Assembly: GCF_013839445.1 (NCBI RefSeq)
Contig: NZ_JACDIT010000001.1
Location: forward strand, 186,001-250,000
Direction of reading: 5' to 3'
Source: Chthonobacter albigriseus
GTDB lineage: Bacteria; Pseudomonadota; Alphaproteobacteria; Rhizobiales; Pleomorphomonadaceae
DNA: 64,000 bases
Shown: in pieces, positions 29,344-38,839 of the stretch
Position numbering within the stretch: position 1 is the stretch's first letter
How the letters are laid out: the number at the start of each line of letters is the position of its first letter
Notes under the pieces: generated by a model
Databases searched by the model: none
What the model saw: only the letters and a program-made list of their open reading frames with translations
What the model was told of the DNA's origin: nothing
Translations under genes and position numbers: made by a program

Positions 29344-30777
29344 ATGAGTGAAACGCCCCATCGCCCGGCTCGTGCGGCCTTCACCGAGGGTTCGGTGATG
29401 CGCCACGTGGTGGTGATGACCGCCACCGGCTCGGTCGGGCTGATGGCGATCTTCGTCGTCGACGTGGTCAACCTCTTCTACATCTCGCTGCTCGGACACG
29501 AGGAACTGGCGGCGGCGATCGGCTATGCCGGCACCCTGCTGTTCTTCCTGATGTCGGTATCGATCGGCCTCTCAATCGGGGTCACGGCGAAGGTCTCCCG
29601 CTCGCTCGGCTCCGGCGACCGGGTGTCCGCGAGGCGGCAGGCGACGGCCGGGTCGGTGATCAGTTTTCTCGCCCTCGGCGCTGCAACCGCCGTGGTGATG
29701 CCGTTCCAGACGACCCTGCTCGCGGTGATGGGGGCAGAGGGTCGCACCCTTCAGATCGCCCACGAGTACCTGCTCATCGTGATGCCGGCGAACGGTCTGC
29801 TGGCGGTCGGCATGGCGCTGTCGGGTGTGCTGAGGGCCACGGGGGATGCCCGGCGCAGCATGTACGTGACGCTGACCGGGGCGATCGCGACCGCCGTGCT
29901 CGATCCGGTCTTCATCTTCGCCTTCGACCTCGGGGTCACCGGTGCCGCCATCGTCACCGTGATCTCGCGGGTGGTGATCGCGGCTGTGGGTCTGCACGGC
30001 GCGGGTGTCGTGCACGGCCTCCTGGAGCGACCGTCGGCGCGTGGCGTTCGGGTCGAGGCGCGGCCGCTGTTCGCGATCGCCTTCCCCGCCATCCTCACCA
30101 ACCTCGCGACGCCCGTTGGAAACGCCTATGTCACGGCGGCCATTGCCGGCTACGGGGTGGAGGCGGTGGCGGCCTGGGCGGTGATCGGGCGGCTGTTCCC
30201 GCTCGCCTTCGGCGGGATTTTCGCGCTTTCCGGCGCGGTGGGCGGCATCTTCGGGCAGAACCTCGGCGCTGCGCGCTACGACCGGGTCGAGCAGACGCTG
30301 AAGGACAGCCTCACCTTCACGATGCTCTACGTTCTCGGAGTCTGGCTCGTGCTGGCCGTCGCCAGCGGGCCAATCGCCGATGTCTTCCAGGCGTCGGGCG
30401 AGGCGCGCGACCTCATTCGGTTCTTCTGCTTCTTCGTGGCGCCGACCTTCATCTTCACCGGCGCCCTCTTCGTGGCGAATGCCGCGTTTAACAACCTCGG
30501 CTTTCCCACCTACTCCACCCTCTTCAACTGGGGACGGTCGACGCTTGGGGTGATCCCCTTCTGCTACTTCGGGGCGAAGCTGGCCGGCGCAGAGGGCGTG
30601 CTGATCGGCTGGGGCGTCGGCTCGATCCCGTTCGGCGTCGGCGCGGTGCTGATCGCCTTCCGGTCGGTCCGCCGGATCGCCGCGTCCAAGGAGAACCCGG
30701 GGCCGCCGCCGGATCCGGCCATCAACCGGCCGGAGGTCCCGGCCTTCACCAGCGGTAAAGGTGGAACGGTGGTTTGA
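29344..30777 (+). CDS. MATE-family multidrug/metabolite efflux transporter
   Basis: The 477-residue protein has twelve hydrophobic helices arranged in two bundles. Examples are FVVDVVNLFYISLLGHEELAA in helix 1 and the second MatE domain starting near ARPLFAIAFPAILTNLATPV. Substrates are typically cationic drugs or secondary metabolites, driven by Na+ or H+; nothing in the context tells which. The C-terminal 35 residues are a Pro-rich cytoplasmic tail. It starts 31 bases after the TerC stop. Confidence 0.93.
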   Translation: MSETPHRPARAAFTEGSVMRHVVVMTATGSVGLMAIFVVDVVNLFYISLLGHEELAAAIGYAGTLLFFLMSVSIGLSIGVTAKVSRSLGSGDRVSARRQATAGSVISFLALGAATAVVMPFQTTLLAVMGAEGRTLQIAHEYLLIVMPANGLLAVGMALSGVLRATGDARRSMYVTLTGAIATAVLDPVFIFAFDLGVTGAAIVTVISRVVIAAVGLHGAGVVHGLLERPSARGVRVEARPLFAIAFPAILTNLATPVGNAYVTAAIAGYGVEAVAAWAVIGRLFPLAFGGIFALSGAVGGIFGQNLGAARYDRVEQTLKDSLTFTMLYVLGVWLVLAVASGPIADVFQASGEARDLIRFFCFFVAPTFIFTGALFVANAAFNNLGFPTYSTLFNWGRSTLGVIPFCYFGAKLAGAEGVLIGWGVGSIPFGVGAVLIAFRSVRRIAASKENPGPPPDPAINRPEVPAFTSGKGGTVV

Positions 30778-30860
30778 ACGCGCGCGGAAGCATCAATGCT
30801 TGCATCGCGGGCGCGAACTCCTATTGTCCGGAAAGAATTCAAACAACCGGCGCTGGACGC

Positions 30861-31079
30861 ATGAACCGTATCGAATTCCCCGGTGGCGGGGGCGAAGCGC
30901 AGATCCGATACCTGGACGGAGACTTCAAGATCATCCGCCCGGGCTCCTACGTGCGCTGTGCGATCTCCAACCGGCCGATTCTGATCCAGGACCTGAAGTA
31001 CTGGAGCGTCGACCGGCAGGAAGCCTATGTGGACGCCGACGCCGCGCTGGAAGCCTACCGGCGGCACAACCGGATCTGA
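30861..31079 (+). CDS. DUF2093 family small protein
   Basis: The 72-residue protein starts at the ATG at 30861 (MNRIEFPGGGGEAQIRYLDG). It has a conserved core (DFKIIRPGSYVRCAISNRPI) and ends in a helix rich in Ala and Arg. This alphaproteobacterial family has unknown function and is almost always next to the lipid A/Kdo genes, as here, where it converges on lpxK with 16 bases between the stops. Confidence 0.9.
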   Translation: MNRIEFPGGGGEAQIRYLDGDFKIIRPGSYVRCAISNRPILIQDLKYWSVDRQEAYVDADAALEAYRRHNRI

Positions 31080-31095
31080 CCCGGAACGCCGCCGC

Positions 31096-32112
31096 TCAGC
31101 GGCGGCCGCGGGCGAAGTCGGACCTCGCCTCCTCGATCAGCGCCCGGACGAAGCCCGGATCCTCGAAGACGCAATCGACCGCGAAGACATGGGCTCGAAC
31201 GGCGAGTTCGGATCGGGCGGCGATCGCGCCGTGGCGCAGCCGCACCTCGTCCTTCTCCGTCGTCACCGGTTCCAGGTCGTCGGCGTCGGCGCGCTTCAGC
31301 ACCCTGCGGGCGTCCTCGGTCGAAAAAGGATGGTGGTCGGGGAAGGAGACCGTGTCGACGACGTCGGCGCCGGCTTCACGCAGTGCGGTGTAGAACTTCT
31401 CGGGCCGACCGATGCCGGCGAAGGCCAGCACGCGCATGCCGCGGAACGCTTCGGGGTTGCGCGGTGCCAGACGGGCGCGGAGCACGGGCTTGGCCGCCCG
31501 CGATGCGGCCCGGACGACCTCGCCAGCCGCACTCCCCTCGCCCATCACCACGACGGCGCCGGCAGCGCGCATCTGCACCACCATCGGCGCGCGGAGCGGG
31601 CCGGAGGGGAGGCACCAACCGTTGCCGGCACCGGTCGCGGCGTCGATCACGACCATCGACAGCGTCTTGGCAAGGCCGGGGTTCTGGAAACCGTCGTCCA
31701 TGATGCAGAGGTCGGCGTCGAGCGAGGCGAGAAGCGGGATCGCGGCCGCCCGATCACGGCTCACCACCGTCGGCGCTAGCCGGGCGAGCAGCATCGCCTC
31801 GTCGCCGACGTGGGCGGCGGTGTGGACCGCCTGGTCGATCAGCACCGGTCCGCTGAGAAAGCCGCGATAGCCGCGGGTCAGGAACACGGGCTTCAGACCC
31901 ATTTCGATCGCGATCCGGGCGACGGCGAGCGCGGTCGGGGTCTTGCCGGCGCCGCCGGCCACGAAATTGCCGATGCAGATCACGGGGATCGGCGGGTGCT
32001 CGCCTTCCCGGGTCATGCGCTGGCGCGCCATGCTGGCGTAGAGCGCCGAAAGGGGCGACAGGACAAGCGCGGCGAGGCCGGTGCGCCGCCACCAGAAGTC
32101 CGGCGCCCTCAT
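31096..32112 (-). CDS. lpxK: Tetraacyldisaccharide 4'-kinase
   Basis: LpxK phosphorylates the 4' position of the lipid A disaccharide at the inner membrane. The 338-residue protein has an N-terminal membrane-anchoring helix and the P-loop GNFVAGGAGKTPTALA, followed by FLTRGYRG and the downstream DDGFQNPGLAK motif. It overlaps waaA by 4 bases at its start and is the last gene of the LPS run on this strand. Confidence 0.96.
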   Translation of the reverse strand: MRAPDFWWRRTGLAALVLSPLSALYASMARQRMTREGEHPPIPVICIGNFVAGGAGKTPTALAVARIAIEMGLKPVFLTRGYRGFLSGPVLIDQAVHTAAHVGDEAMLLARLAPTVVSRDRAAAIPLLASLDADLCIMDDGFQNPGLAKTLSMVVIDAATGAGNGWCLPSGPLRAPMVVQMRAAGAVVVMGEGSAAGEVVRAASRAAKPVLRARLAPRNPEAFRGMRVLAFAGIGRPEKFYTALREAGADVVDTVSFPDHHPFSTEDARRVLKRADADDLEPVTTEKDEVRLRHGAIAARSELAVRAHVFAVDCVFEDPGFVRALIEEARSDFARGRR

Positions 32113-33404
32113 GGCCGTCCGCCGGCCGCCACCGCGGCGATCAGGGGCTGCAAGGCCTCGAAGGAGCGGTCGAGCGCGCCGGACAGGCGCTCGACGAGGG
32201 CGCTGGCGGCCGCGACCTGCGCCTCGCGGGCATGGCGATGATGGATCAGCCGTTCCGCTGCTTCCGCCAAGCCCGCGGCGTCCGGCACCATGGTCACGGC
32301 GCCATCGGCCAGCATGGTCGCGTAGATATCCCGAAAGTTGTCGACCTGCGGGCCGGTCACCACCGCGACGCCGAGCCGGGCCGGCTCGATCGGGTTGTGC
32401 CCGCCCTGCCCGACCAGCGAGCCGCCGACGAAAGCAACGGAGGCTAGACGATAGAAAGTGCCGAGTTCGCCCACCGTGTCGGCGACGTAGACAGCGGTGG
32501 TGCGTCCGGGAAGCGCGCCGGCGCTCCGCTGGCAGGCCTCCAGCCCTCGGCCGGTGGCCATCGCCATGACCGCGGCGCCGCGGGCCGGGTGGCGGGGCGC
32601 GATCACGAGCAACAGCCCGGGCACTCCCGGCGCCAGGCGTGCGTAGGCGTCGAGGACCTGCTCTTCCTCACCCTCGTGGGTGCTCGCCGCGAGCAGCACG
32701 GGGCGGTCGCCGATCGCCGCCTTGAGCGCGGCGTGAACCGGCCTTGCGGCCTCGGGCACGGGGGCGTCAAACTTGATGTTGCCGACGGCGCGCACATCGC
32801 GCACCCCGAGGCGGCGAAAGCGGTCGGCGTCCGCGTCGGACTGGGCCAGACAGAGCGCGACGCGGCCGAAGATCGCCGCGGCCACGCCGGAGAACCGGCT
32901 CCAGCCGCGATAGGAGCGGTCGGACATGCGGCCGTTGAGGATCGCCAGGGGCACTCCCCGGTCGGCCAGCCGCGCGACCGCTGCCGGCCAGATCTCGCTT
33001 TCCACGAACAGCGCCAGGCCGGGGTGCCAGGTGTCGAGGAAGCGGTCGATATAGGGCGCGAAGTCGAGCGGCACGAACTGGTGGACCACGCCCCGCAGCG
33101 CCTTGCGTTCGACGACGCCGGCGGAGGTCACCGTCACGGTGGTGAGCACCACGCCAAGCCCGCTGGCGGCCAGTCGCTCGACCAGCGGCAGGATCGCCAC
33201 CGTCTCGCCGACGCTTGCGGCATGGACCCAGACGGTCGGTCCGCCGGTCCCCGCGCGATCGGCGACGCCGAGGCGCTCGCGCCAGCGGTCGGCGTGTTCC
33301 TTGCCGAACCGCCGGCGCAGCCCGACGATCAGCCGACCGATCGGCGATGCGACGCGCGTGACGCTCACATAGGCGGCAAGTAGACGGTCGCCCGAATCAG
33401 CCAT
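32109..33404 (-). CDS. waaA: 3-deoxy-D-manno-octulosonic acid transferase
   Basis: WaaA adds Kdo to lipid IVA on the cytoplasmic face of the inner membrane. The protein has 431 residues from the ATG at 33404. The catalytic-base Glu lies in HAASVGETVAILPL; sugar-nucleotide site stretches are VIAPRHPAR and GSLVGQGGHNPIEPA, the latter a GT30 hallmark. The start overlaps the end of the acyltransferase gene by 8 bases. An in-frame codon 39 bases earlier is less likely. Confidence 0.96.
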   Translation of the reverse strand: MADSGDRLLAAYVSVTRVASPIGRLIVGLRRRFGKEHADRWRERLGVADRAGTGGPTVWVHAASVGETVAILPLVERLAASGLGVVLTTVTVTSAGVVERKALRGVVHQFVPLDFAPYIDRFLDTWHPGLALFVESEIWPAAVARLADRGVPLAILNGRMSDRSYRGWSRFSGVAAAIFGRVALCLAQSDADADRFRRLGVRDVRAVGNIKFDAPVPEAARPVHAALKAAIGDRPVLLAASTHEGEEEQVLDAYARLAPGVPGLLLVIAPRHPARGAAVMAMATGRGLEACQRSAGALPGRTTAVYVADTVGELGTFYRLASVAFVGGSLVGQGGHNPIEPARLGVAVVTGPQVDNFRDIYATMLADGAVTMVPDAAGLAEAAERLIHHRHAREAQVAAASALVERLSGALDRSFEALQPLIAAVAAGGRP

Positions 33405-34116
33405 TGTCGAACTTGGACCTCGCTCCCACCCGAGCGTAGGCACGCGCGGTGGCCCGGTCCAGTCCGTCCTTCACCCTCCCGCGGTAGGCGTCGATCTCCC
33501 CGTCCGGCAGGTCGGCGGGCACGAAGATCGGCTCCTCCATCACCAGCGCCGCCCGGCTGAACGGCAGGTTGATCGAGGCGCTGTCCCAGGAGTTCACGTC
33601 GATGTTGCGGCTGGTCGCGAAGGCGACGGGTATGATCGGGCGGCCCGAGTATTTGGCCATCAGCACGATGCCCGCGCCTGCCACCTTCGCCGGGCCCTTC
33701 GGCACGTCGGCGGTGAGGGCGACGCTCGCTCCCTCCTTCAGCGCACGCACCGTTTCACGAAAGCCGATCATCCCGCCCTTGCGGCGGACCTCGCGTACCG
33801 AACCGTGCGCGCCGGAGGCCCGGATCAGGCCGAGCCCCAGGCGTCGCACGGCGATGGCGTTCACCTCGGCCTCGGCGTGACGGGAGATCATCACCCGCAC
33901 GTCCATGCCCTCCGGCCGGGCGAAGGGCATCATGAAATGCTGGCCGTGCCACATGGCGATGATGACGGGCGTCATGCCGGCCACCCGCTCGTAGAGGTCG
34001 GGCGGATCGAAGACGAAGCGGCTGGTGTGGCGCACCGTCTTCAGGTAGCCGGCCAGAAGGGTGCCGAGCGTCTGCTGCACCAGCGGAGAGCGGGTGATCC
34101 TGCGTCCGAGTTGCAC
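33397..34116 (-). CDS. DUF374 lysophospholipid acyltransferase-like protein
   Basis: The 239-residue protein is a PlsC-superfamily acyltransferase of the DUF374 type. The segment IIAMWHGQHFMMPFA carries the catalytic His in a degenerate HxxxxD context, and LTADVPKGPAKVAGAGIV is the family's conserved second block. In this setting it probably acts on lipid A or a Kdo-lipid precursor. It lies between an MsbA-like transporter and waaA. Confidence 0.9.
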   Translation of the reverse strand: MQLGRRITRSPLVQQTLGTLLAGYLKTVRHTSRFVFDPPDLYERVAGMTPVIIAMWHGQHFMMPFARPEGMDVRVMISRHAEAEVNAIAVRRLGLGLIRASGAHGSVREVRRKGGMIGFRETVRALKEGASVALTADVPKGPAKVAGAGIVLMAKYSGRPIIPVAFATSRNIDVNSWDSASINLPFSRAALVMEEPIFVPADLPDGEIDAYRGRVKDGLDRATARAYARVGARSKFDNG

Positions 34117-34119
34117 CGG

Positions 34120-35982
34120 TCAGGCCCCTTCCGTTACGGCCGGTTCGCCCGCCCCGGAGAGCTGCGTGCGGTGGAGGTGGGCGTAGAGCCCGCCGGCAGC
34201 CAGCAGTTCGGCGTGTGTCCCCGTCTCCACCACCCGGCCCTCGTCCATCACGACGATCATGTCGGCCTTCTGCACGGTGGACAGGCGGTGGGCGATCATC
34301 AGCACGGTGCGGTTCCGGAACAGGCTGTCGAGGGCCGCCTGCACGCGCGCCTCGCTGTTGGCGTCGAGGGCGCTGGTCGGCTCGTCGAGGAGAAGGATGG
34401 GTGCGTTCTTCAGCATCGCCCGGGCGAAGGCGATGCGCTGCTTCTGGCCGCCGGAGAGCATGCCGCCGGCCTCGCCGACGCGCGTGTCGTAGCCCTGCGG
34501 CAGCGCCTCGATGAACTCGTGGGCGTCGGCGGCCCTGGCGGCAGCCATGACCTCGGCGTCGGAGGCGTCCGGGGTGCCGTAGGCGATGTTGGCGCGGACG
34601 GTGTCGTCGAACAGCACCGGATCCTGCGTTAACAACGCTGCGGCCGCGCGCACGCTGGTCAGCGTGGCGCGGGAAAGGTCCTGCCCGTCGATCAGGACGC
34701 GGCCCTCGCTCGGATCGTAGAAGCGGAGCACCAGGTTGAGCAGCGTTGACTTGCCCGCCCCGGAGGGTCCCACCAGGGCCACCTTGGCGCCGGGCTTCAG
34801 GTCGAGCGTGACGCCGTTCAGCACCGGCTTGCCCGTATCGTAGGAGAAGGTCACGTTCTCGAAGCGGATCGCGCCGCCGGAAACCTTCAGCGCCGTCGCG
34901 CCGTCGCGGTCCACCACCCGCGGCGCGACGTCGAGAATGGCGAAGACGCGGCGGGCGGCGATGATGCCCTCGGTCAGGACGTTCTGCAGGCCGGCGAGCG
35001 CCTTCAGCGGCTGGTAGATCAGCATGGCGGCGGCCATGAAGCCCATGAAGTCGCCGAGTGTCAGCCGACCCTCGATGCCCTGCCAGCCGCCGTAGAAGAT
35101 CGCCGCCGCGAAGCCGACGCCGGAGAGCCCCTCGGTGAACGGACCGGTCATCGCGCGGGTGCGCTGGGTCGTCAGGTTGGCGTCGCGCGTCCGATCGATC
35201 ACCGTGGCGGCGCGCGCGGTCTCGGCGGATTCCTGGTCGTAGGCCTTCACCACGCGGACGCCCTGCAGCATCTGGCTGACCATGGAGGCGATGTCGCCGG
35301 AGCCCGACAGCGCCTTCTTGACCGAGCCGTGCAGCTTCTTGCGCTGGCGGCCCATCAGGTAGACGGCGAGCGGCAGCGAGATCATCACCAGGCAGCCGAG
35401 CACCCAGTCCAGCCACAACATCGCAAAGACGAGCGCGATGGCAGTCAGCGCGTTCTTGATCAGCGCGGTCAGCGTCTGCGAGGCGGCGGCGTTCATCACC
35501 TGCGCGTCGGCGGAGAAGACGCTGACGAAGCGGGCGGAATGGCTGGCCTGCAGGAAGCCCAGGTCGGCGCGGGCGAGACGGCCGAACAGACGTTTGCGCA
35601 GTTCGGCGACAATCTCGCCAGAGATGCGCGCCTCGGTGATGCGGGTGTCGTATTCGGCCAGCGAGCGCAGCGCCATCGTGACGATCACGATGGCGGGGAG
35701 CATGTAGAGCACCGTGCGGTCCTTGGCCACGAAGATCTCGTCGGCCGCGGTCTGCATCAGGAACGGCAGCGCGCCGGTGGTGACCGCGCCGAACATCATC
35801 ATCGCGAGCGACCGCAGCACGAGGAGTCGGCGCGGGAAGACGAATTCCCGGAGGATGCGCAGGACAACCTGGAAGCCGGTCTTGGTCTCGTCGCCGTCGA
35901 ACCAGCCCGGCTCGGATGCCGGCGTCTGATCCGTCTTCGCGTCCGGCCCGCCGTCGGCGTTCGCCATGGTGATATTGGACAT
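34120..35982 (-). CDS. MsbA-type ABC transporter, fused permease-ATPase
   Basis: The 620-residue half-transporter has six membrane helices in the first 350 residues and then a nucleotide-binding domain: Walker A GPSGAGKST, signature LSGGQKQRIAFARAML, Walker B ILLLDEPTSALD, and the H-loop in IAHRLSTVQKAD. Location amid lipid A genes suggests it flips lipid A or a phospholipid, so MsbA is a fair guess, but other exporters share the layout. The start is MSNITMANADGG at 35982; an in-frame ATG five codons later is possible. The stop is 3 bases from the DUF374 start. Confidence 0.92.
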   Translation of the reverse strand: MSNITMANADGGPDAKTDQTPASEPGWFDGDETKTGFQVVLRILREFVFPRRLLVLRSLAMMMFGAVTTGALPFLMQTAADEIFVAKDRTVLYMLPAIVIVTMALRSLAEYDTRITEARISGEIVAELRKRLFGRLARADLGFLQASHSARFVSVFSADAQVMNAAASQTLTALIKNALTAIALVFAMLWLDWVLGCLVMISLPLAVYLMGRQRKKLHGSVKKALSGSGDIASMVSQMLQGVRVVKAYDQESAETARAATVIDRTRDANLTTQRTRAMTGPFTEGLSGVGFAAAIFYGGWQGIEGRLTLGDFMGFMAAAMLIYQPLKALAGLQNVLTEGIIAARRVFAILDVAPRVVDRDGATALKVSGGAIRFENVTFSYDTGKPVLNGVTLDLKPGAKVALVGPSGAGKSTLLNLVLRFYDPSEGRVLIDGQDLSRATLTSVRAAAALLTQDPVLFDDTVRANIAYGTPDASDAEVMAAARAADAHEFIEALPQGYDTRVGEAGGMLSGGQKQRIAFARAMLKNAPILLLDEPTSALDANSEARVQAALDSLFRNRTVLMIAHRLSTVQKADMIVVMDEGRVVETGTHAELLAAGGLYAHLHRTQLSGAGEPAVTEGA

Positions 35983-36073
35983 GGGGCGAGGGTTTACGAC
36001 AAAAACGGCCGTTCCGCCACGTCCCACGATGGTCGAAGGACGCCTCGAAAGTACCGGGCCGGAGAGGATCGGT

Positions 36074-36310
36074 TCAGTCGGCCGACTGCGGGTTCAGCAG
36101 CCGGTGCAGGTGAACGATGAAATAGCGGACCTGCGCATGGTCGACGGTCGCCTGCGCGCGCTCCTTCCAGGCAGCGTGGGCGCTCGCGTAGTCCGGGAAG
36201 ATGCCGACGATATCCAGCTTCGAAAGGTCGTTGAACTCCACGCCCTCGAGGGACGTGAGCTCGCCGCCGAAGACGAGGTGGAGAAGTTGCTTCTTCGGTG
36301 CTGTGGACAT
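36074..36310 (-). CDS. DUF4170 family small protein
   Basis: The 78-residue protein starts at the ATG at 36310 (MSTAPKKQLLHLVFGGEL). The conserved block FNDLSKLDIVGIFPDYASA is followed by a C-terminal helix (RYFIVHLHRLLNPQ). The function is unknown; it is conserved in Hyphomicrobiales between the CysQ-like phosphatase and the ABC transporter, as here. The longer upstream open frame overlaps the phosphatase gene and is not protein-like. Confidence 0.9.
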   Translation of the reverse strand: MSTAPKKQLLHLVFGGELTSLEGVEFNDLSKLDIVGIFPDYASAHAAWKERAQATVDHAQVRYFIVHLHRLLNPQSAD

Positions 36311-36347
36311 GCGGGCAAGGCTCCTGGACGGTCGCGGTGGTTCGTTG

Positions 36348-37166
36348 TCAGCTTGCAGTATGGTCGGCTTTCTCGGCGTCGGCGATGAGACCGACCGCCT
36401 CGGCTGCGAGTACGGGATGCGCGGCGACCAGTGCGCCGTGGCGCGGATGCGGCCTGTTGTAGAGGATCGGCGTGCCCGTGACGTCGAGCAGCCGGCCGCC
36501 CGCCTCGGCGAGCACGAGGTCGGCCGCGGCGATGTCCCAGTCGTGGGCGTTCGGCTTGGCAAGCGCGAGATCGAGCCGGCCGTCCGCCACCATGGCGATG
36601 CGGAGCGCCAGCGAGGCCACATAGCCGCCGTCAGGCATCGGGCCGAGCTTGTGCCGCAGGCGCGTCAGCAGCGCCGCCGGGCCGGCGACCTTGGCGCGGT
36701 GGATGCCGACGTGGCGCTCCATGGCGAGCGGCCGCCGGTTCAGCCAGGCGCCGCCGCCGGCCGTGGCGAAGAACACGTGGGCGCGGGTAGGCTGGATCAG
36801 CACGGCGGTGTCCGGCCTGCCCTTCTCCACCACGGCGAGCGAGATGGTCCACTCGTCGGAGCCGGCGAGGAAGCCGCGCGTGCCGTCGATCGGGTCCACC
36901 ACGAACACGCGGCGGCGCTCCAGCCGGCCGGAATCGTCCTCGGTCTCCTCCGACAGCCAGCCGTAGTCCGGCCGGGCGGCGAGCAGGCGGTCCTTCAGGA
37001 AGCTGTCGACGGCGTAGTCGGCCTCGCTCACCGGCGAGGCGTTGTCCTTGTGCCAGACCTTCGGGTCCTGCCGGAAGAAGCCGAGCGCGATGTCGGCGGC
37101 GGCCTCGGCCGCGGAGGTCAGGAGGGCGAGGTCCTCGGCCATCGTGTCGTGATCAGCGGCCTGCAA
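36348..37166 (-). CDS. CysQ-like 3'(2'),5'-bisphosphate nucleotidase / inositol monophosphatase family
   Basis: The 272-residue protein belongs to the Mg2+-dependent, Li+-sensitive phosphatase family. Metal motifs are LSEETEDD, VVDPIDGTRGFLAGSDEW and, near the end, AHDWDIAAADLVLAEAGG. It may clear adenosine 3',5'-bisphosphate from sulfate assimilation or act on an inositol phosphate. The first 14 bases overlap the pmbA gene, which suggests they are expressed together. Confidence 0.92.
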   Translation of the reverse strand: MQAADHDTMAEDLALLTSAAEAAADIALGFFRQDPKVWHKDNASPVSEADYAVDSFLKDRLLAARPDYGWLSEETEDDSGRLERRRVFVVDPIDGTRGFLAGSDEWTISLAVVEKGRPDTAVLIQPTRAHVFFATAGGGAWLNRRPLAMERHVGIHRAKVAGPAALLTRLRHKLGPMPDGGYVASLALRIAMVADGRLDLALAKPNAHDWDIAAADLVLAEAGGRLLDVTGTPILYNRPHPRHGALVAAHPVLAAEAVGLIADAEKADHTAS

Positions 37167-38496
37167 TGGTCAGCCCCTCGATGGCGATCGTGGGCGCCAC
37201 GAAGGCGCTGCGGAACTCGATGTCGTTGGCCGGCACCAGGCGCGCGAACATGTCCTGGAGCTTGCCGGCGACGGTGATCTCGGCGACGGGATAGGCGATC
37301 TCGCCGTTCTCGATCCAGAAGCCGGACGCGCCGCGCGAGTAGTCGCCGGTCACCAGGTTGGCGCCGTGGCCGATGAAGTCGGTGACGTAGAGCCCCTCTC
37401 CGAGGTCCTTCATCAGCTCCGCCGGGGATTTCTCGCCGGGGTGGAACAGCACGTTGGTGGCGCTCGGCGAGGGGTTGCCGAGGCCGCGGGAGGCGCGGGC
37501 GTTGGAGGTGAGGCCGAGTTCGCGGGCGGTGGCGCTGTCGAGCAGCCAGGTCTGCAGCACGCCGTCGACGACGAGGTCCATCGTCTCCGGCGCCAAGCCC
37601 TCGCCGTCGAACGGGTGGGAGCCTGAAGAGCGCTTGCGCTTGGGGTCGTCGGTGATGCGGATGCCGGGCGCGAAGATACGCTCGCCCAGCTTGTCCTTGA
37701 GGAACGACGTCTTGCGGGCGATCGCCGAGCCGCTGATCGCGCCGACCAGCGCGCCGAGAATGCCCGTGGAAACCCGGGGATCGTAGACGATGGCGGCGGT
37801 CTGCGTGTCGATCTTGCGCGGGTTGAGGCGCTTCACGGCGCGTTCTCCGGCGCGCTGGCCCACCCACTCCGGCGTCTCCAGGTCGGCCAGATGCGAGCGG
37901 CTGGCGTATTCCCAATCACGCTCCATGCCGGTGCCCTCGCCCGCGATCACGGAGACGCTGTGGCCGTGGCGCGAGGTCTCGTAGGAGCCGAGGAAGCCGT
38001 GCGAGGTGACGAGCGCGACACCGGCGCGGCTCCAGTAGGCGCTCGCCCCGCCGGAGTTGGTGACGCCTGGAACAGCACGCGCGGCGTCCTCGGTCGCCAC
38101 GGCACGGGCGACCACGGCTTCGGTGTCGGTCACCGCCTCGTCCAACAATTCCAGGTCCGGAAAGGAGCGGGTCAGGCGATCGGCGTCCGCGAGTCCGGCG
38201 TAGCGGTCCGGCGGGGCCACCCTGGCCATGGCGACGGCGCGCTCGGCCAGTTCGGTGACGTCGGCGCCCAGCGTCGCGGAAACGGTCGCGTGGCGATCGC
38301 CGACGAAGACGCGCAGGCCGAAGTCCTCGGATTCGGAGTGCTCGACCTTCTCGGTCTTGCCGAGCCGGACGGAGACGACTTGGTTGACGGCCCGGATGGC
38401 GACGGCGTCCGCGGCGTCGGCGCCGGCTTTCCGCGCCGCGTCCACGAGACGGGTCGCCTGCGCCTCAAGCGCGGAACGGTCGACGAGTTCGGTCAT
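37153..38496 (-). CDS. pmbA: TldD/PmbA family protein (PmbA)
   Basis: This is the partner of TldD in the TldD/TldE heterodimer; PmbA lacks the zinc site but completes the peptide channel. The 447-residue protein has the family stretch YASRSHLADLETPEWVGQRA and a C-terminal domain with GASGFWIENGEIAYPVAEITV. The TldD HExxxH motif is absent, as expected. It overlaps the phosphatase gene by 14 bases and is probably the first gene of the LPS-containing run. Confidence 0.93.
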   Translation of the reverse strand: MTELVDRSALEAQATRLVDAARKAGADAADAVAIRAVNQVVSVRLGKTEKVEHSESEDFGLRVFVGDRHATVSATLGADVTELAERAVAMARVAPPDRYAGLADADRLTRSFPDLELLDEAVTDTEAVVARAVATEDAARAVPGVTNSGGASAYWSRAGVALVTSHGFLGSYETSRHGHSVSVIAGEGTGMERDWEYASRSHLADLETPEWVGQRAGERAVKRLNPRKIDTQTAAIVYDPRVSTGILGALVGAISGSAIARKTSFLKDKLGERIFAPGIRITDDPKRKRSSGSHPFDGEGLAPETMDLVVDGVLQTWLLDSATARELGLTSNARASRGLGNPSPSATNVLFHPGEKSPAELMKDLGEGLYVTDFIGHGANLVTGDYSRGASGFWIENGEIAYPVAEITVAGKLQDMFARLVPANDIEFRSAFVAPTIAIEGLTIAGR

Positions 38497-38839
38497 GGCT
38501 CGGGAATCCTCGGGGAATGCAAGGGTTTCTTACGGCGTTGCAGCAAGACGGACAAGGCCGCATGCCGCTTGGCGGCGGGGTTTCCTCGGGCATGTGGGAA
38601 ACCTCACTGCGGGGGTAAAGGGGCATGTCGCCGCAAGGGTTGATCCCGAGCATTCGAACGACCCTGTTCAGCTCCCGCTAACCCTTTCATCCAGCTTGGT
38701 TTTCGTTAACCGCGTCCATTAAGCCTATCAGCCCACCGGCCGCGCTACCGTCCAGTTCGAAGGGTCCAACCCAAAGCGCACGCAAGCCGCCCGAGACCCT
38801 TCCTGACAAGAGATGCGTGACAAAGAGTGAGGGACGGCC
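38497..38839. other. Divergent spacer between pmbA and DUF6101 gene
   Basis: This 343-base region carries promoters for both directions, though none is a strong match. It contains an inverted repeat GGTTTCC (38580-38586) / GGAAACC (38598-38604) with 11 bases between, which could be an operator or hairpin. Two TTAA blocks at 38706 and 38719 are 9 bases apart. No gene or known RNA was seen. Confidence 0.5.

Noticed and set aside
38706-38722. Possible CtrA site (TTAA...TTAA) before the DUF6101 gene
   Set aside because: The two TTAA blocks are 9 bases apart; the CtrA consensus needs 7, and no other half-site features were found.
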